A DNA stretch of 64,000 bases from Yimella sp. cx-51 (GCF_017654605.1 NZ_CP072113.1:930001-994000); one strand, 5' to 3'. Shown: positions 1-8,784, counted from the first letter of the stretch. Translations and numbers: made by a program. Notes: a model not told the origin generated them from the letters alone.

Positions 1-1059
1 CCGGCGGAAACGTCCGGCCATTCGCACCACCAGTGCCACGACGACGGCGCCCAGCGCGAGCACCGCGAACGCGAACTGGTCCGGAGTGAACACGTACTTG
101 TCGTTCCAGGCGACTGGTTGGTGAGCCTCGTCCGTCGCAGCGCGACCAAACGTGAAGTCGCTGACCACCTGCGTCGACGGCTTGTTGAAGCTCTGCTCGA
201 TCACCGTCAGGTAAGGCGCCTTCGCAACTGCGGTACGGAGCGGTGCTGTCACGTAGCCGGAGCGGGTGCGCATATCTGCTGCGAACCTGGTTTCTGCCGT
301 AGTGGTGCGGGCGGAAGCGTCCGTGCGGCGCACTCGGTGATCACTGAGGACGTACGTCGTCACGGTCGGGCGAGTGGTTGCGGCACGTGAAAGCTGCATC
401 GGGTAGACGAAGGTCTTGTCGGGATAACTCATAGTGACCGGCGGGATCGCACCGTCAAGTTCCTTGCCCTCGGCGGTCAGTTGCATCGCAACGAACGCCC
501 AACCCCGAGCCACGTATTGATCGAGGATCTTCTGCACAGCGGGGCGTACGACATAGCCGCGAGCGGTGAGCCATTGCCGCAGCGATGCCGGATCACCGGC
601 GCGAAGTGTGGTGGCGCGCAGGGGTCCGAGGTCGACGCTCGAGAGTTCCTGCACCCCACTCGATGCTTCGGTGCTGGTCTCCGCGGCGCCCGACCCCACC
701 CCGCTGTCAGGGCGCCCGACGAGGTGCCAGCGGTCCTTCTTCGTCGGGCGTGTGGCGCGATCGAGGGCGAGGAAGGTGTCTTCGTGAGCGAGCGAAACCG
801 TCGCCGGCGCAGGTGTGGGTACGACGAGGCCGGCGTCCTCGACCTTCGAGCGCACCAACAGACTCATCGTCACGTCCGTCCGGTCATTCGCGTGGACGAC
901 GAGAGCCTTCTCCGTCGGCACGGTGAGGGTCGATCCCTCACGAGCGAACATGCCACCGCAGGCACATGCGTCGGCAGACGGGAGTGCGACGAAACTCATC
1001 ACTGCGGCCATCACGGCAGTCAGCAGCAACTGAATCCGGCGACCGGTCCATGCGTTCAT
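1..1059 (-). CDS. DUF2330 family membrane-anchored secreted protein (partial, C-terminus outside window)
   Basis: Read on the minus strand from an ATG at 1059, the frame is open for all 353 codons to the window edge, so the 3' end is missing. The protein starts with a signal peptide (hydrophobic residues about 10-28) followed at once by the cysteine-rich CACGGMFA motif typical of DUF2330. A hydrophobic segment near residues 328-346, followed by basic residues, is a likely C-terminal membrane anchor. A purine-rich GGGGGCGAGG touches the start codon. DUF2330 proteins are surface or periplasmic proteins of unknown function. It is divergent from kynA with only 24 bases between the two starts. Family assignment is by the motif and overall look. 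Confidence 0.75.
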   Translation of the reverse strand, partial: MNAWTGRRIQLLLTAVMAAVMSFVALPSADACACGGMFAREGSTLTVPTEKALVVHANDRTDVTMSLLVRSKVEDAGLVVPTPAPATVSLAHEDTFLALDRATRPTKKDRWHLVGRPDSGVGSGAAETSTEASSGVQELSSVDLGPLRATTLRAGDPASLRQWLTARGYVVRPAVQKILDQYVARGWAFVAMQLTAEGKELDGAIPPVTMSYPDKTFVYPMQLSRAATTRPTVTTYVLSDHRVRRTDASARTTTAETRFAADMRTRSGYVTAPLRTAVAKAPYLTVIEQSFNKPSTQVVSDFTFGRAATDEAHQPVAWNDKYVFTPDQFAFAVLALGAVVVALVVRMAGRFRR

Positions 1060-1083
1060 CCTCGCCCCCGTAGGCTCGCAGTC

Positions 1084-1923
1084 GTGACCTCTGATGTGAC
1101 CCACGACTCATCCGGCATGTCGTACGGCGACTACCTCGACCTCGACACTCTCCTGGACGCCCAGCACACCCGGGCGGTTCCGCCGCAGCACGACGAACTG
1201 CTGTTCATCATTCAGCACCAAACCAGTGAGCTCTGGTTCAAATTGGTCATTCACGAACTGCGGTCGGCCCGTGAGCTCATCGAGGCCGACGACCTGAGCC
1301 CGGCGTTGAAGCGGCTGGCTCGGGTGAAGCACATCCAGGCCACACTCAGCGAGCAGTGGACCGTCCTCGCCACGCTGACGCCGAGCGAGTACGCCCAGTT
1401 CCGGAGGTTCCTCGCAACCTCCAGTGGTTTCCAGTCGCTGCAGTACCGCATCGTCGAATTCATGCTCGGCAACAAGAACCCCGACATGGTGCGCGTCTTC
1501 GACGGCCGCCCTGAGGCCATCGCGCAACTCGAGGAGGAGTTGCACCGGCCGAGCCTGTACGACGTCTTTCTGCAATTGCTGGCCCGGCGCGGTCTGCCCG
1601 TGCCGCAAGAGCTGCTGGAGCGCGACTGGTCGCAGCCGTACCGCGGCAACGAGGCGCTGGTGGACGTTTTTGCCACGGTCTACTCCGACCCGGAGAAGTA
1701 CTGGGACATCTACGAGGCCTGTGAAGAACTCGTCGACCTGGAGGACAACTTCCAGCTCTGGCGGTTCCGTCACCTGAAGACCGTCGAACGCATCATCGGC
1801 ATGGGGCGAGGCACGGGCGGGAGTGCGGGCGTGCCGTTCCTCCGACGCGCGCTCGAGCTCACGTTCTTCCCCGAGCTGTACGCCGTCCGGGGCCGCATCG
1901 CCGAAGGGACAATCGGCTCATGA
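1084..1923 (+). CDS. kynA: tryptophan 2,3-dioxygenase
   Basis: Haem dioxygenase that opens the indole ring of L-tryptophan to N-formylkynurenine, the first step of the kynurenine pathway. Family landmarks seen are MSYGDYLDLDTLL at the N-terminus, HDELLFIIQHQTSELWFK, SSGFQSLQYRIVEFMLGNKN and the C-terminal LWRFRHLKTVERIIG segment with the conserved histidine. From GTG 1084 it is 279 aa, normal for bacterial enzymes; ATG 1117 is an alternative. A TAGGCT -10 element at 1071-1076 puts transcription at about 1083, so the GTG start would be essentially leaderless. The stop overlaps the next start as ATGA, so kynU is translationally coupled. Confidence 0.93.
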   Translation: MTSDVTHDSSGMSYGDYLDLDTLLDAQHTRAVPPQHDELLFIIQHQTSELWFKLVIHELRSARELIEADDLSPALKRLARVKHIQATLSEQWTVLATLTPSEYAQFRRFLATSSGFQSLQYRIVEFMLGNKNPDMVRVFDGRPEAIAQLEEELHRPSLYDVFLQLLARRGLPVPQELLERDWSQPYRGNEALVDVFATVYSDPEKYWDIYEACEELVDLEDNFQLWRFRHLKTVERIIGMGRGTGGSAGVPFLRRALELTFFPELYAVRGRIAEGTIGS

Positions 1924-3152
1924 GTGACGCATTCGAGCAGCGAGCCATCGAACTCGACGCCGCCGACCCGCTACGCCAGTACCTGGACGAATTCGTGCCG
2001 GCGCGCGACAGGGCGCTGACCGCCTACCTCGACGGCAATTCGCTGGGACGTCCCACCAAGGCGGCCGCGGACGGTCTTGCGGAGTTGGTCTCCAACGGCT
2101 GGGGGAGCGACCTGATCCGCGGCTGGACCGACGGCGACAGCCCATGGATGCAGTGGCCGGAAACGGTCGGCGATCTCATCGGTCGAGCCTGCCTCGGAGC
2201 GGCCGACGGCCAAACGGTGGTTGCCGACTCGACGACCGTGATGCTCTACAAGCTGGCCCGGGCAGCCGTCGACGCGGCACCCGAGGGTCGTGCCGAGATC
2301 GTCCTCGACACCGACAACTTCCCGACCGATCGCTATGTGCTGGAGGGAATCTCGCGCGAACGCGGTTTCGAGCTGCGGTGGATCGATGCCGACCCCGACA
2401 CCGGCGTCACGGTCGACCAGGTACGTGAGGTCGTGGGGGAGCGCACCGCCCTCGTCGTGCTCAGTCACGTCGCGTATCGCTCGGCGTGGCTGGCCGACAT
2501 GCCGGCCATCACCCAGGTTGTCAAGGACGCCGGTGCGGTCATGCTCTGGGATCTGTGCCATTCAGCAGGCGTGGTGCCGATGCAACTCGACGAATGGGGC
2601 GTCGACCTCGCCGTCGGCTGCTCCTACAAGTACCTCAACGGAGGACCGGGTGCGCCCGCCTTCGGTTACGTCGCGCGTCACCAGCAGGGCAGGCTGCACC
2701 AGCCCGTCCAGGGCTGGATGGGTCGGGCCGAGCCCTTCGAGATGGCGCCTGGTTACCAGCCCGCACCGGGTATTCGGTCGTTCGTCAGTGGTACACCGCC
2801 GATCGTTGGCATGGTGCCGGTACGCGCCGGGGTGGAGATGGTCGAGCGCGCCGGTGTGGACGCCATTCGCACGAAGTCGGTGCGACTCACCGAGTTCGCC
2901 ATCGAACTGCACGATGCCTGGCTGGCGCCACTCGACGTACGCCTCGCTACTCCCAGGGATCCTGAGCGCCGTGGTGGACACATCACGTTGTGTCGCAGCG
3001 ATTTCCGGCAGGTGTACCGCAAGCTCTGGGCGGACGGCGTGATTCCCGACTTCCGCTCGCCGGACGGTATTCGCGTCGGCCTTGCGCCTCTCACGACGAC
3101 CTACGCCGACGTCGTCACGAGTATGCGGATGATCCGCGACCAGATCAGCTGA
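1920..3152 (+). CDS. kynU: kynureninase
   Basis: PLP-dependent hydrolase that cleaves kynurenine to anthranilate and alanine. The 410-aa length is usual. The PLP lysine lies in SYKYLNGGPG (Lys237), preceded by the aspartate-bearing LWDLCHSAGVVP segment; FVSGTPPI and the C-terminal GIRVGLAPLTTTYADV also match the family. It overlaps kynA by 4 bases and forms a two-gene operon with it. No kynurenine formamidase (kynB) lies beside them in this window, so that step must be encoded elsewhere or be supplied by another hydrolase. It converges on the devS-like kinase across 73 bases in which I see no clear terminator. Confidence 0.93.
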   Translation: MSDAFEQRAIELDAADPLRQYLDEFVPARDRALTAYLDGNSLGRPTKAAADGLAELVSNGWGSDLIRGWTDGDSPWMQWPETVGDLIGRACLGAADGQTVVADSTTVMLYKLARAAVDAAPEGRAEIVLDTDNFPTDRYVLEGISRERGFELRWIDADPDTGVTVDQVREVVGERTALVVLSHVAYRSAWLADMPAITQVVKDAGAVMLWDLCHSAGVVPMQLDEWGVDLAVGCSYKYLNGGPGAPAFGYVARHQQGRLHQPVQGWMGRAEPFEMAPGYQPAPGIRSFVSGTPPIVGMVPVRAGVEMVERAGVDAIRTKSVRLTEFAIELHDAWLAPLDVRLATPRDPERRGGHITLCRSDFRQVYRKLWADGVIPDFRSPDGIRVGLAPLTTTYADVVTSMRMIRDQIS

Positions 3153-3225
3153 CACTGGCGCTGTGCTTCAGGCCCGATCGTCACATAGAAATGTCAAGCC
3201 AACCAAAAATGCAGTCTGTCAGGGC

Positions 3226-4725
3226 TCAGCGCAGCGGCACTTTCCACAAGACCTGGGTTCCGCCGCTCCCAGGCGAACTCGCCGAGGCTGCACCGCCGTG
3301 TCTCTGAGCGCGCTCGCTGATGTTGAGAAGGCCGCTCCGGCGGGTCGCCTCACCGAGCCCGATGCCGTCGTCCTGCACGACAATTCGTAGCTCGTCTGTG
3401 TCGATGTCGATCCGGGCCGAGGACGAGCTGGCTCCGGAATGTCGGGCCACATTCGCGAAGCATTCACGCAGTACGACGAGCACCTCGGTGGCGAGTTCGT
3501 CCGACACTTGGCTCAGCTCACCGTGCAGATCGATCTGTGGAGTGTGGCCCATCGCGGCGCTGCTGTCGTGGGCCAGTTGGCTGATCTGAGCCGGAAGCGT
3601 GAGTGCAACCGGCCCGGTCTGGAGTTCGAAGATCGTGCGGCGGATCTGCTTGATCGTCTCGTCCAGGTCGTCAACCACACGGTCGAACCGGGGCCGGGCC
3701 GCCAGCGGCAGTGAGCTGAGCGTGGCCTGCACCGTGAGGCCGGTGGCGAACAGGCGCTGGATCACCTGGTCGTGCAGATCGCGGGCGATCCGATCGCGAT
3801 CTTCCAGCACCGCCAATTGCTCCTGTTCGGTGCGTCGCAGCCGCAGCAACCACGCACCGGCCACCCGCTCGGCCAGCGACCGTCCCTGATCGACGATCGG
3901 GTCGCGCACGGTGTCCTTGCCCTGTCGCCAGCCCAACTGAACGGTGCACAACCGCTCGCCACCGGCGTCGATCACCAGGAGCAGGCCGGTGTCGCGCGCC
4001 GGGTTGAGGCCCGCCGCGATCAATTCGGCATCGGTCATCAAACGCACCTGGTCGTCGCCCGAAGTGCCGTCGACAAAGACCGTGTGGTCGGCGGCTACCC
4101 GCTCACCGACAAGCGAGGCGATCTGCTGCCACAAGTCCGGCGTCCAGCCCTCGGAGTTGATGAGCGCCACGGCATCGACGCCCGCCTGTAGCCAGCGCTG
4201 CCGGGCCTCGGCTGCGGCGAACAACTGGGCGTTGTCGATCGCGATGGCTGCTGCGGCGGCCAACGACTGGGTGATGGCCAGGTCTTGGTCGGAGAACTCG
4301 TCGGCGTCGAGTTTCTCGGTGAGGTAGAGGTTGCCGAAGACCTTGCCCCGCCCCTGGATCGGGACGCCGAGGAAGCTCTCCATGTGCTGATGCGCGGCGG
4401 GAAGGCCCACCGACGAGGGGTGATTCGACATCTTCGCCATGCGGATCGGCCTGGGGTCATCGACGAGGAGCCGCAGGATGCCGCGCCCGTGCGGAGTCTC
4501 CCGGATCGGACACACCGAAGCGTCCACCCCATGGAAGATCAGTCCGTGCAGTTCACCCGCGGTGTCGACGACGCCGAGGGCGCCGAAGCGTGCTCCGACC
4601 AGCTCGCAGGCGGTGTGGACGATGTTGTCCAGCACCGCTTCGAGTTCGAGCTCACCGGTGACCTGCGCGACGGCCTGCAGGACGCGGCTGATCGGATCGG
4701 CGGTGGGCAGAAACCTTTCGGGCAT
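3226..4725 (-). CDS. devS: DevS/DosT-like GAF-domain oxygen/redox sensor histidine kinase
   Basis: 499-aa cytosolic sensor kinase. GAF domain 1 spans about 25-170, GAF domain 2 about 180-300, then a HisKA_3 dimerisation helix with His318 in ARDLHDQVIQRLF and an HATPase domain with LRECFANVARHSG and DDGIGLG boxes. The stretch SVGLPAAHQHMESFLGVP aligns with the region of mycobacterial DevS that carries the proximal haem ligand His149; His112 falls at that position, so haem binding is likely. The N-terminus is about 35 residues shorter than that of M. tuberculosis DevS. It lies 10 bases downstream of the flavin protein gene and probably shares its DevR-box promoter. The likely partner is the regulator at 5189-5848. 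Confidence 0.88.
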   Translation of the reverse strand: MPERFLPTADPISRVLQAVAQVTGELELEAVLDNIVHTACELVGARFGALGVVDTAGELHGLIFHGVDASVCPIRETPHGRGILRLLVDDPRPIRMAKMSNHPSSVGLPAAHQHMESFLGVPIQGRGKVFGNLYLTEKLDADEFSDQDLAITQSLAAAAAIAIDNAQLFAAAEARQRWLQAGVDAVALINSEGWTPDLWQQIASLVGERVAADHTVFVDGTSGDDQVRLMTDAELIAAGLNPARDTGLLLVIDAGGERLCTVQLGWRQGKDTVRDPIVDQGRSLAERVAGAWLLRLRRTEQEQLAVLEDRDRIARDLHDQVIQRLFATGLTVQATLSSLPLAARPRFDRVVDDLDETIKQIRRTIFELQTGPVALTLPAQISQLAHDSSAAMGHTPQIDLHGELSQVSDELATEVLVVLRECFANVARHSGASSSSARIDIDTDELRIVVQDDGIGLGEATRRSGLLNISERAQRHGGAASASSPGSGGTQVLWKVPLR

Positions 4726-4735
4726 GGGGACGAGC

Positions 4736-5110
4736 CTACGAAGCCACCCGCGGTCCGCGCACTCGGCTACCGCGCACCGGAGGGCCGAGACTGAGCTCGG
4801 TGCGGGTGGCGAGGGTGGGGGAGAGGCTCACCACGGATTCGCGCTCGGGCGCCAGGAATCCGGTGACCACCACGCTCGACCCGGCTCCCTCGGAACTGAC
4901 GTCGTCAACCTGGAAGGCCACGACGTCACCGGCGTGCGCCGCGCGGGCCAGGCTCGGATCGTTGCTGTGCAGCAACAGACGGCCGTCGTCCACTTCGCAG
5001 CGGACGACGAGCACCACCGGCAGAGCGCCGCAGGAGAGCGCGACTCGACCGATGCCGACGGTGGCCAGCAAACGCCAACTCGGCTCAGTCAGAACCGGAT
5101 CGGGGGCCAT
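4736..5110 (-). CDS. pyridoxamine 5'-phosphate oxidase-like (FMN split-barrel) protein
   Basis: Small (124 aa) split-barrel flavin-binding protein of the general pyridoxamine-phosphate-oxidase superfamily. The pattern W-x-LLATVGIGRVALS followed by PVVLVVRCEVDDGRLLL and ARAAHAGDVVAFQVDD matches this fold. The reading frame stays open upstream to ATG 5179 and includes ATG 5143, but I choose ATG 5110: a DevR box centred at 5153.5 and a CAGACT -10 at 5123-5118 predict transcription from about 5111, making this start nearly leaderless. It is the first gene of an operon with devS. Similar proteins occur in mycobacterial DevR regulons; substrate and cofactor (FMN or F420) cannot be told here. Confidence 0.75.
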   Translation of the reverse strand: MAPDPVLTEPSWRLLATVGIGRVALSCGALPVVLVVRCEVDDGRLLLHSNDPSLARAAHAGDVVAFQVDDVSSEGAGSSVVVTGFLAPERESVVSLSPTLATRTELSLGPPVRGSRVRGPRVAS

Positions 5111-5117
5111 GCCATGA

Positions 5118-5123
5118 AGTCTG
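5118..5123 (-). promoter_or_regulatory. -10 element of flavin protein-devS operon
   Basis: Minus-strand CAGACT fits the NANNNT -10 pattern and lies exactly where a promoter with the DevR box at -42.5 needs it. The predicted start of transcription is about 5111, one base before the chosen ATG. Confidence 0.5.
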
Positions 5124-5146
5124 GTGCGAGTGCGCACGGACATCCA

Positions 5147-5160
5147 GGGACCAAGGTCCC
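5147..5160. promoter_or_regulatory. DevR/DosR-type box
   Basis: GGGACCAAGGTCCC has perfect 6-bp arms around AA and fits the known DevR/DosR site (GGGAC-N4-GTCCC). Its centre is 42.5 bases upstream of the predicted start for the flavin protein-devS operon. In the other direction (devR) no TANNNT element is found at the matching place, so the box seems to serve mainly the minus-strand operon. Confidence 0.75.
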
Positions 5161-5188
5161 TCGGGCAGGGGTGGCACAATGCATTGCC

Positions 5189-5848
5189 GTGACCACCTCA
5201 GCCACCTCGCCGGTGCGGATCTACCTCGTCGACGATCACGAGATCGTGCGACGCGGACTCGCCGAGGTGCTCACCCAGGACGGCCGCTGCGAGGTCATCG
5301 GTGACTCGGGATCGGCGATTGAGGCGACCGCCCGCATCCCCGCGCTGCGACCCGATGTCGCGGTGCTCGACGGGCGGCTCGGCGACGGGTCGGGCATGGA
5401 CGTCTGCCGTGATGTGCGTTCGATCGACCCCAGCATCCACTGCGTGATCCTCACCTCCTACGACAACGACGACGCGATGTTGCAGGCGATCATGGCCGGC
5501 GCGCAGGCGTACGTGCTCAAACAGATTCGCGGCACCGACCTGGTCGACGTGGTCGTGCGCGTTGCTGCCGGTGAGAACCTGCTGGACGAGGATGCAGCCA
5601 GCGAGGTGCGCAGCCGCATCGCCTCGACCGACATCTGCCACCACCCGGCGCTTGCAGAGCTCACCGAGCAGGAACGCAAGGTGCTGCTGCACGTCGCCGA
5701 CGGCATGACCAACCGGCAGATCGCTGCCGAACTCTTCCTGGCCGAGAAGACAGTGAAGAACTACCTCACCAGCATCCTGGCCAAACTCGGCCTCGGTAGT
5801 CGCACGCAGGCTGCGGTGCTGGTCGAGCGGTTGCGCGCACATCCCTGA
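5189..5848 (+). CDS. devR: DevR/DosR-like NarL-family response regulator
   Basis: Two-domain response regulator. The receiver begins VRIYLVDDHEIVRRGLAEVL, with the phosphoacceptor in VAVLDGRLGDG (Asp61 from GTG 5189). The C-terminal LuxR-type helix-turn-helix reads MTNRQIAAELFLAEKTVKNYL; the KTVKN part is identical to the DNA-contacting Lys-Lys-Asn motif of M. tuberculosis DevR, which predicts the same target box. GTG 5189 gives 219 aa; GTG 5213 would start just before the receiver, as in mycobacterial DevR, and is a real alternative. It is divergent from the flavin protein-devS operon and converges on the narK pair, with nitrate reductase as the likely regulated neighbour. Confidence 0.88.
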   Translation: MTTSATSPVRIYLVDDHEIVRRGLAEVLTQDGRCEVIGDSGSAIEATARIPALRPDVAVLDGRLGDGSGMDVCRDVRSIDPSIHCVILTSYDNDDAMLQAIMAGAQAYVLKQIRGTDLVDVVVRVAAGENLLDEDAASEVRSRIASTDICHHPALAELTEQERKVLLHVADGMTNRQIAAELFLAEKTVKNYLTSILAKLGLGSRTQAAVLVERLRAHP

Positions 5849-5920
5849 GCCGGTCGTCGTGCCTCAGGCGGGGCCGAGCGATCGGCGCCCCGCTCTACGC
5901 GTGGAGATGCCTACGAAGTC

Positions 5921-5955
5921 AGAGAAACGCCCGGGTCGTCCCCGGGCGTTTCTCT
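5921..5955. terminator. bidirectional hairpin between devR and narK
   Basis: Perfect 15-bp stem (5921-5935 with 5941-5955) and a 5-base loop. The outer part of the stem is A-rich on the left and T-rich on the right, so it can end transcripts from both convergent sides. Confidence 0.85.
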
Positions 5956-5985
5956 GTACAGCGGGTGTTGCCGGCCGTCCAGCAG

Positions 5986-7383
5986 TCAGCTCTTCTTCGG
6001 AGCGCCGGGTCGGGCGTAGCGCCACCACGTGATCGCGATGCACATGATCGCCCATGCGACGCCCACCCAGTAGAAGGCGGGGCCACCGAGCGTGGTGATG
6101 CCGATACCGAAAAGGAACGGACCGAACGCGGCGACCGCGGCCGTCCAGCCGATGACGCCGCCGGCTTGGCGTCGCTCGAAGATCATCGGCATCTGTTTGA
6201 AGGTGGAGGCGTTACCGATACCTGCGAACAGGAAGATCGCGAGCATTCCGTACAGGAACTGGTTGAAGCCTGACTCCAGCGCAGCGGCCGAGGAGGTGTC
6301 GGGCGTGAGACCGGGAATCGTGTAGATGATCGATGCCACCAGGCCGACACCGGAGACGAGCGACCAGATCGCGCCGCCCATGCGGTCGGTCAGCGGCGAG
6401 AAGAGCACGCGCGCACCGGCGCCGACTAGCGGGCCGAGGAAGACGTACTTCACCGGGTCGGGGAGTGCATAGCCCTCCACGAGCACCTTTGCTGCTGCGC
6501 CGGTGCCACTGACGATCTCGGAGTTGCCGGTGCCGTAGAGATTGGCCATGAGCAGACCGAACTGAGCCGACAGACCCGAGAACGTGCCGAAAGTCATGAT
6601 GTAGAGCAGCGTCATCCACCAGGTGTCCTGGTTCTTGAAGATGTCGAACTGCTGCTTGATGTTGGCCTGGATCGGCACCGACTTCAGCATCGTCCACGCC
6701 AGCGCTGCCCCGATGAGCATCAACGGGATCCAGATGAAGGCGGCGTTCTGGAACCACACCTCCTGGCTGGGCTTGCCGGGAGACTTCATCATCTGGCTGC
6801 CGCCGAAGATCGCCAGGCCACTCATCGCGATGAGGTAGGGCGTGGCCAGCTGGACGATCGAGACGCCGAAGTTGCCCAGGCCCGCCTGCAGGCCGAGCGC
6901 CGTCCCCTGCTTGGACTTGGGGAAGAAGAACGAGGTACTCGGCATGAAGCCGGAGAACGCGCCACCACCGATACCGGCCAGGAAAGCCAGCGTCATCAGC
7001 TCCCAGTACGGCGCCGTCGGGTTCTGCACGCGCACACCCCAACCGAGGGTGGAGGAGACCAGCAGCAGCGTCGTGAGCGACACCATCTTGCGGGTGCCCA
7101 TGATCGGCGGCAGAACCATCCAGATGAGGCGGAAGATTCCGGCGGCCAGACCGGGCATGGCCGCCATCCAGTACAGCTGCTCCTTGGACCAGGAGTAGCC
7201 GAGCGCGTTGAGCTTGGGAATGATCGCGCTCGGCAGGAACCACGCGATGAACGCCAGGGTGAGACAGAACGTGGTGATCCAGAGGGTGCGCCACGCCAGC
7301 CCGGAATCCCAGTTCTCCCCTTCGGGATCCCAGGACTCGAGCCATTCCTTCCCGCGGCGGGGTTGCTCAGTCGTACTGGTCAT
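5986..7383 (-). CDS. narK: nitrate/nitrite transporter, NarK family (second of tandem pair)
   Basis: 465-aa major facilitator protein with 12 predicted membrane helices and a 30-residue hydrophilic N-terminus. The glycine-rich nitrate signature GGGAFSGFMPSTSFFFPKSK and LGLQAGLGNFGVS are typical of NarK2/NarU-type transporters that exchange nitrate for nitrite. The start overlaps the stop of the upstream narK by 4 bases (ATGA), so the two are co-translated. Together with the first transporter it resembles the NarK1-NarK2 pairs, sometimes fused, known from denitrifiers. It ends at the hairpin shared with devR. Confidence 0.9.
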   Translation of the reverse strand: MTSTTEQPRRGKEWLESWDPEGENWDSGLAWRTLWITTFCLTLAFIAWFLPSAIIPKLNALGYSWSKEQLYWMAAMPGLAAGIFRLIWMVLPPIMGTRKMVSLTTLLLVSSTLGWGVRVQNPTAPYWELMTLAFLAGIGGGAFSGFMPSTSFFFPKSKQGTALGLQAGLGNFGVSIVQLATPYLIAMSGLAIFGGSQMMKSPGKPSQEVWFQNAAFIWIPLMLIGAALAWTMLKSVPIQANIKQQFDIFKNQDTWWMTLLYIMTFGTFSGLSAQFGLLMANLYGTGNSEIVSGTGAAAKVLVEGYALPDPVKYVFLGPLVGAGARVLFSPLTDRMGGAIWSLVSGVGLVASIIYTIPGLTPDTSSAAALESGFNQFLYGMLAIFLFAGIGNASTFKQMPMIFERRQAGGVIGWTAAVAAFGPFLFGIGITTLGGPAFYWVGVAWAIMCIAITWWRYARPGAPKKS

Positions 7384-8726
7384 CGGGTTGCTCCAACTGG
7401 TTCGGGCCGTTCGATGTGATCGGCGATTTCGGGGGAGTGCTCACGGTGCATAGACAGCACCGTGAGGTGCATCCAGATCGCGCAGACCGCGGTGAGCAGG
7501 AACAGGACGAAGAAAGTGCTGGACGGGAACCCCGACCACTGTTTGGTGTAGGCGAAGAGCGGGGGCAATGCGAAGCCGCCCAGGCCACCGAACATGCCCA
7601 CGAGTCCGCCGACCGAGCCGACATTGTCGGGGAAGTACTGCGGGATGTGCTTGTAGACGGCGGCCTTGCCGATACCCATCGCGCAACCGAGCAGGAAGAC
7701 CAGCACCGCGAACGGGAAGAGTCCGAGGTTCCACGCCAGGTGCTGGCTGGTGTGGCCGTCAGGGTGCACGATCACCAGGTGTCCGTTGGGCATCATCAGG
7801 ATGCCGCTGGTCAGCAGCATGACCGCGAAGGTGAGGTACATGACCTTGCGAGCACCGAGCTTGTCGGAGAACCAGCCGCCCAACGGGCGCAGCAGGGACG
7901 CCGGGAAGATGAACGTTGCGGTGAGCAGTGCAGCGTCGTGCAGGGAGATGTCGAAGTTGTCGACGTAGTACTTCGGCAGCCAGGCCGAGAGCGCGACGTA
8001 CGCACCGAAGACTGCTGCGTAGTAGAGGCTGAAGCGCCACACCCGCACCTGCTTCAGCGGCGCGAGCATCTCGCTGACCGGCTTGCCGGCTCCGGCCATC
8101 TTGTCCTGGCTCGGGGTGATGAAGAAGGTCAGCACCGCCACGGCGACCAGCGCGATCGAATAGACCGCCGGGAAGAGTCGCCAGCCGCCCTCGATGAAAC
8201 CGAAGTAGGTGGCGCCGGCCGTTGCGGTGAGGATCGTGGGGAAGACCACCAGCATCAGCTTGGTGACCGAGGCACCGACGTTGCCTGCACCGAAGACACC
8301 GAGCGCGTAGCCCTGACGCTCGCGTGGCGTCCACGCGGAGTTCCAGGCGACGCCGACGCTGAACAGGTTGCCGGCAAAGCCGACCAGGAAGGCCAGCAGC
8401 AGGAGCATCCCGTAGGAGTGCGCGTGTGCGACCAGGTAGCACGGGATCGCGGTGAGCAGCAGCATCGCGATGGTGACCACCCGGCCACCGACGCGGTCGG
8501 CCAGCATGCCGGCCGGCAGGCGCCACATCGAGCCGTTGAGCACGGCGACGGCGCTCACCCAGGCGAGTTGCGGATCGGAGAGCTTGAGCTCTTTCTGGAT
8601 CGGGACACCGAGGATTCCGAACATCAGCCAGACCGCGAACATCAAGGTGAACGCGATGGTCGACATCACCAGGACTCTGGTGGCACCGCTGGATCTGGGA
8701 AGGGTGTCGGATGCCGTGGAGGACAT
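7380..8726 (-). CDS. narK: nitrate transporter, NarK1-type MFS protein (first of tandem pair)
   Basis: 448-aa, 12-helix major facilitator. GFAGNLFSVGVAWNSAW and GYALGVFGAGNVGASVTK are the two nitrate-signature segments, of the type found in proton/nitrate symporters that start nitrate uptake. I start at ATG 8726 because AAGGAG lies 10 bases upstream; the frame remains open to 8762. It is the first gene of the leftward narK operon, divergent from narG. A TACTTT -10 at 8790-8785 and the DevR box at 8814-8827 would drive it, giving a leader of about 52 bases. Confidence 0.9.
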   Translation of the reverse strand: MSSTASDTLPRSSGATRVLVMSTIAFTLMFAVWLMFGILGVPIQKELKLSDPQLAWVSAVAVLNGSMWRLPAGMLADRVGGRVVTIAMLLLTAIPCYLVAHAHSYGMLLLLAFLVGFAGNLFSVGVAWNSAWTPRERQGYALGVFGAGNVGASVTKLMLVVFPTILTATAGATYFGFIEGGWRLFPAVYSIALVAVAVLTFFITPSQDKMAGAGKPVSEMLAPLKQVRVWRFSLYYAAVFGAYVALSAWLPKYYVDNFDISLHDAALLTATFIFPASLLRPLGGWFSDKLGARKVMYLTFAVMLLTSGILMMPNGHLVIVHPDGHTSQHLAWNLGLFPFAVLVFLLGCAMGIGKAAVYKHIPQYFPDNVGSVGGLVGMFGGLGGFALPPLFAYTKQWSGFPSSTFFVLFLLTAVCAIWMHLTVLSMHREHSPEIADHIERPEPVGATR

Positions 8727-8784
8727 CGGCGGAGGGCTCCTTCGAGCGCTTGCAGGACACACGGCAGGTCACCGTGCAGGTACC

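Noticed and set aside
481-1083. Extended N-terminus for tryptophan dioxygenase in the same frame
   Set aside because: The upstream part is arginine-rich shadow sequence opposite the DUF2330 gene; the family's N-terminus and the promoter both point to the start at 1084.
2045-2054. GGGACGTCCC palindrome in kynU as a DevR site
   Set aside because: It has no spacer between the arms and lies inside a coding region with no promoter.
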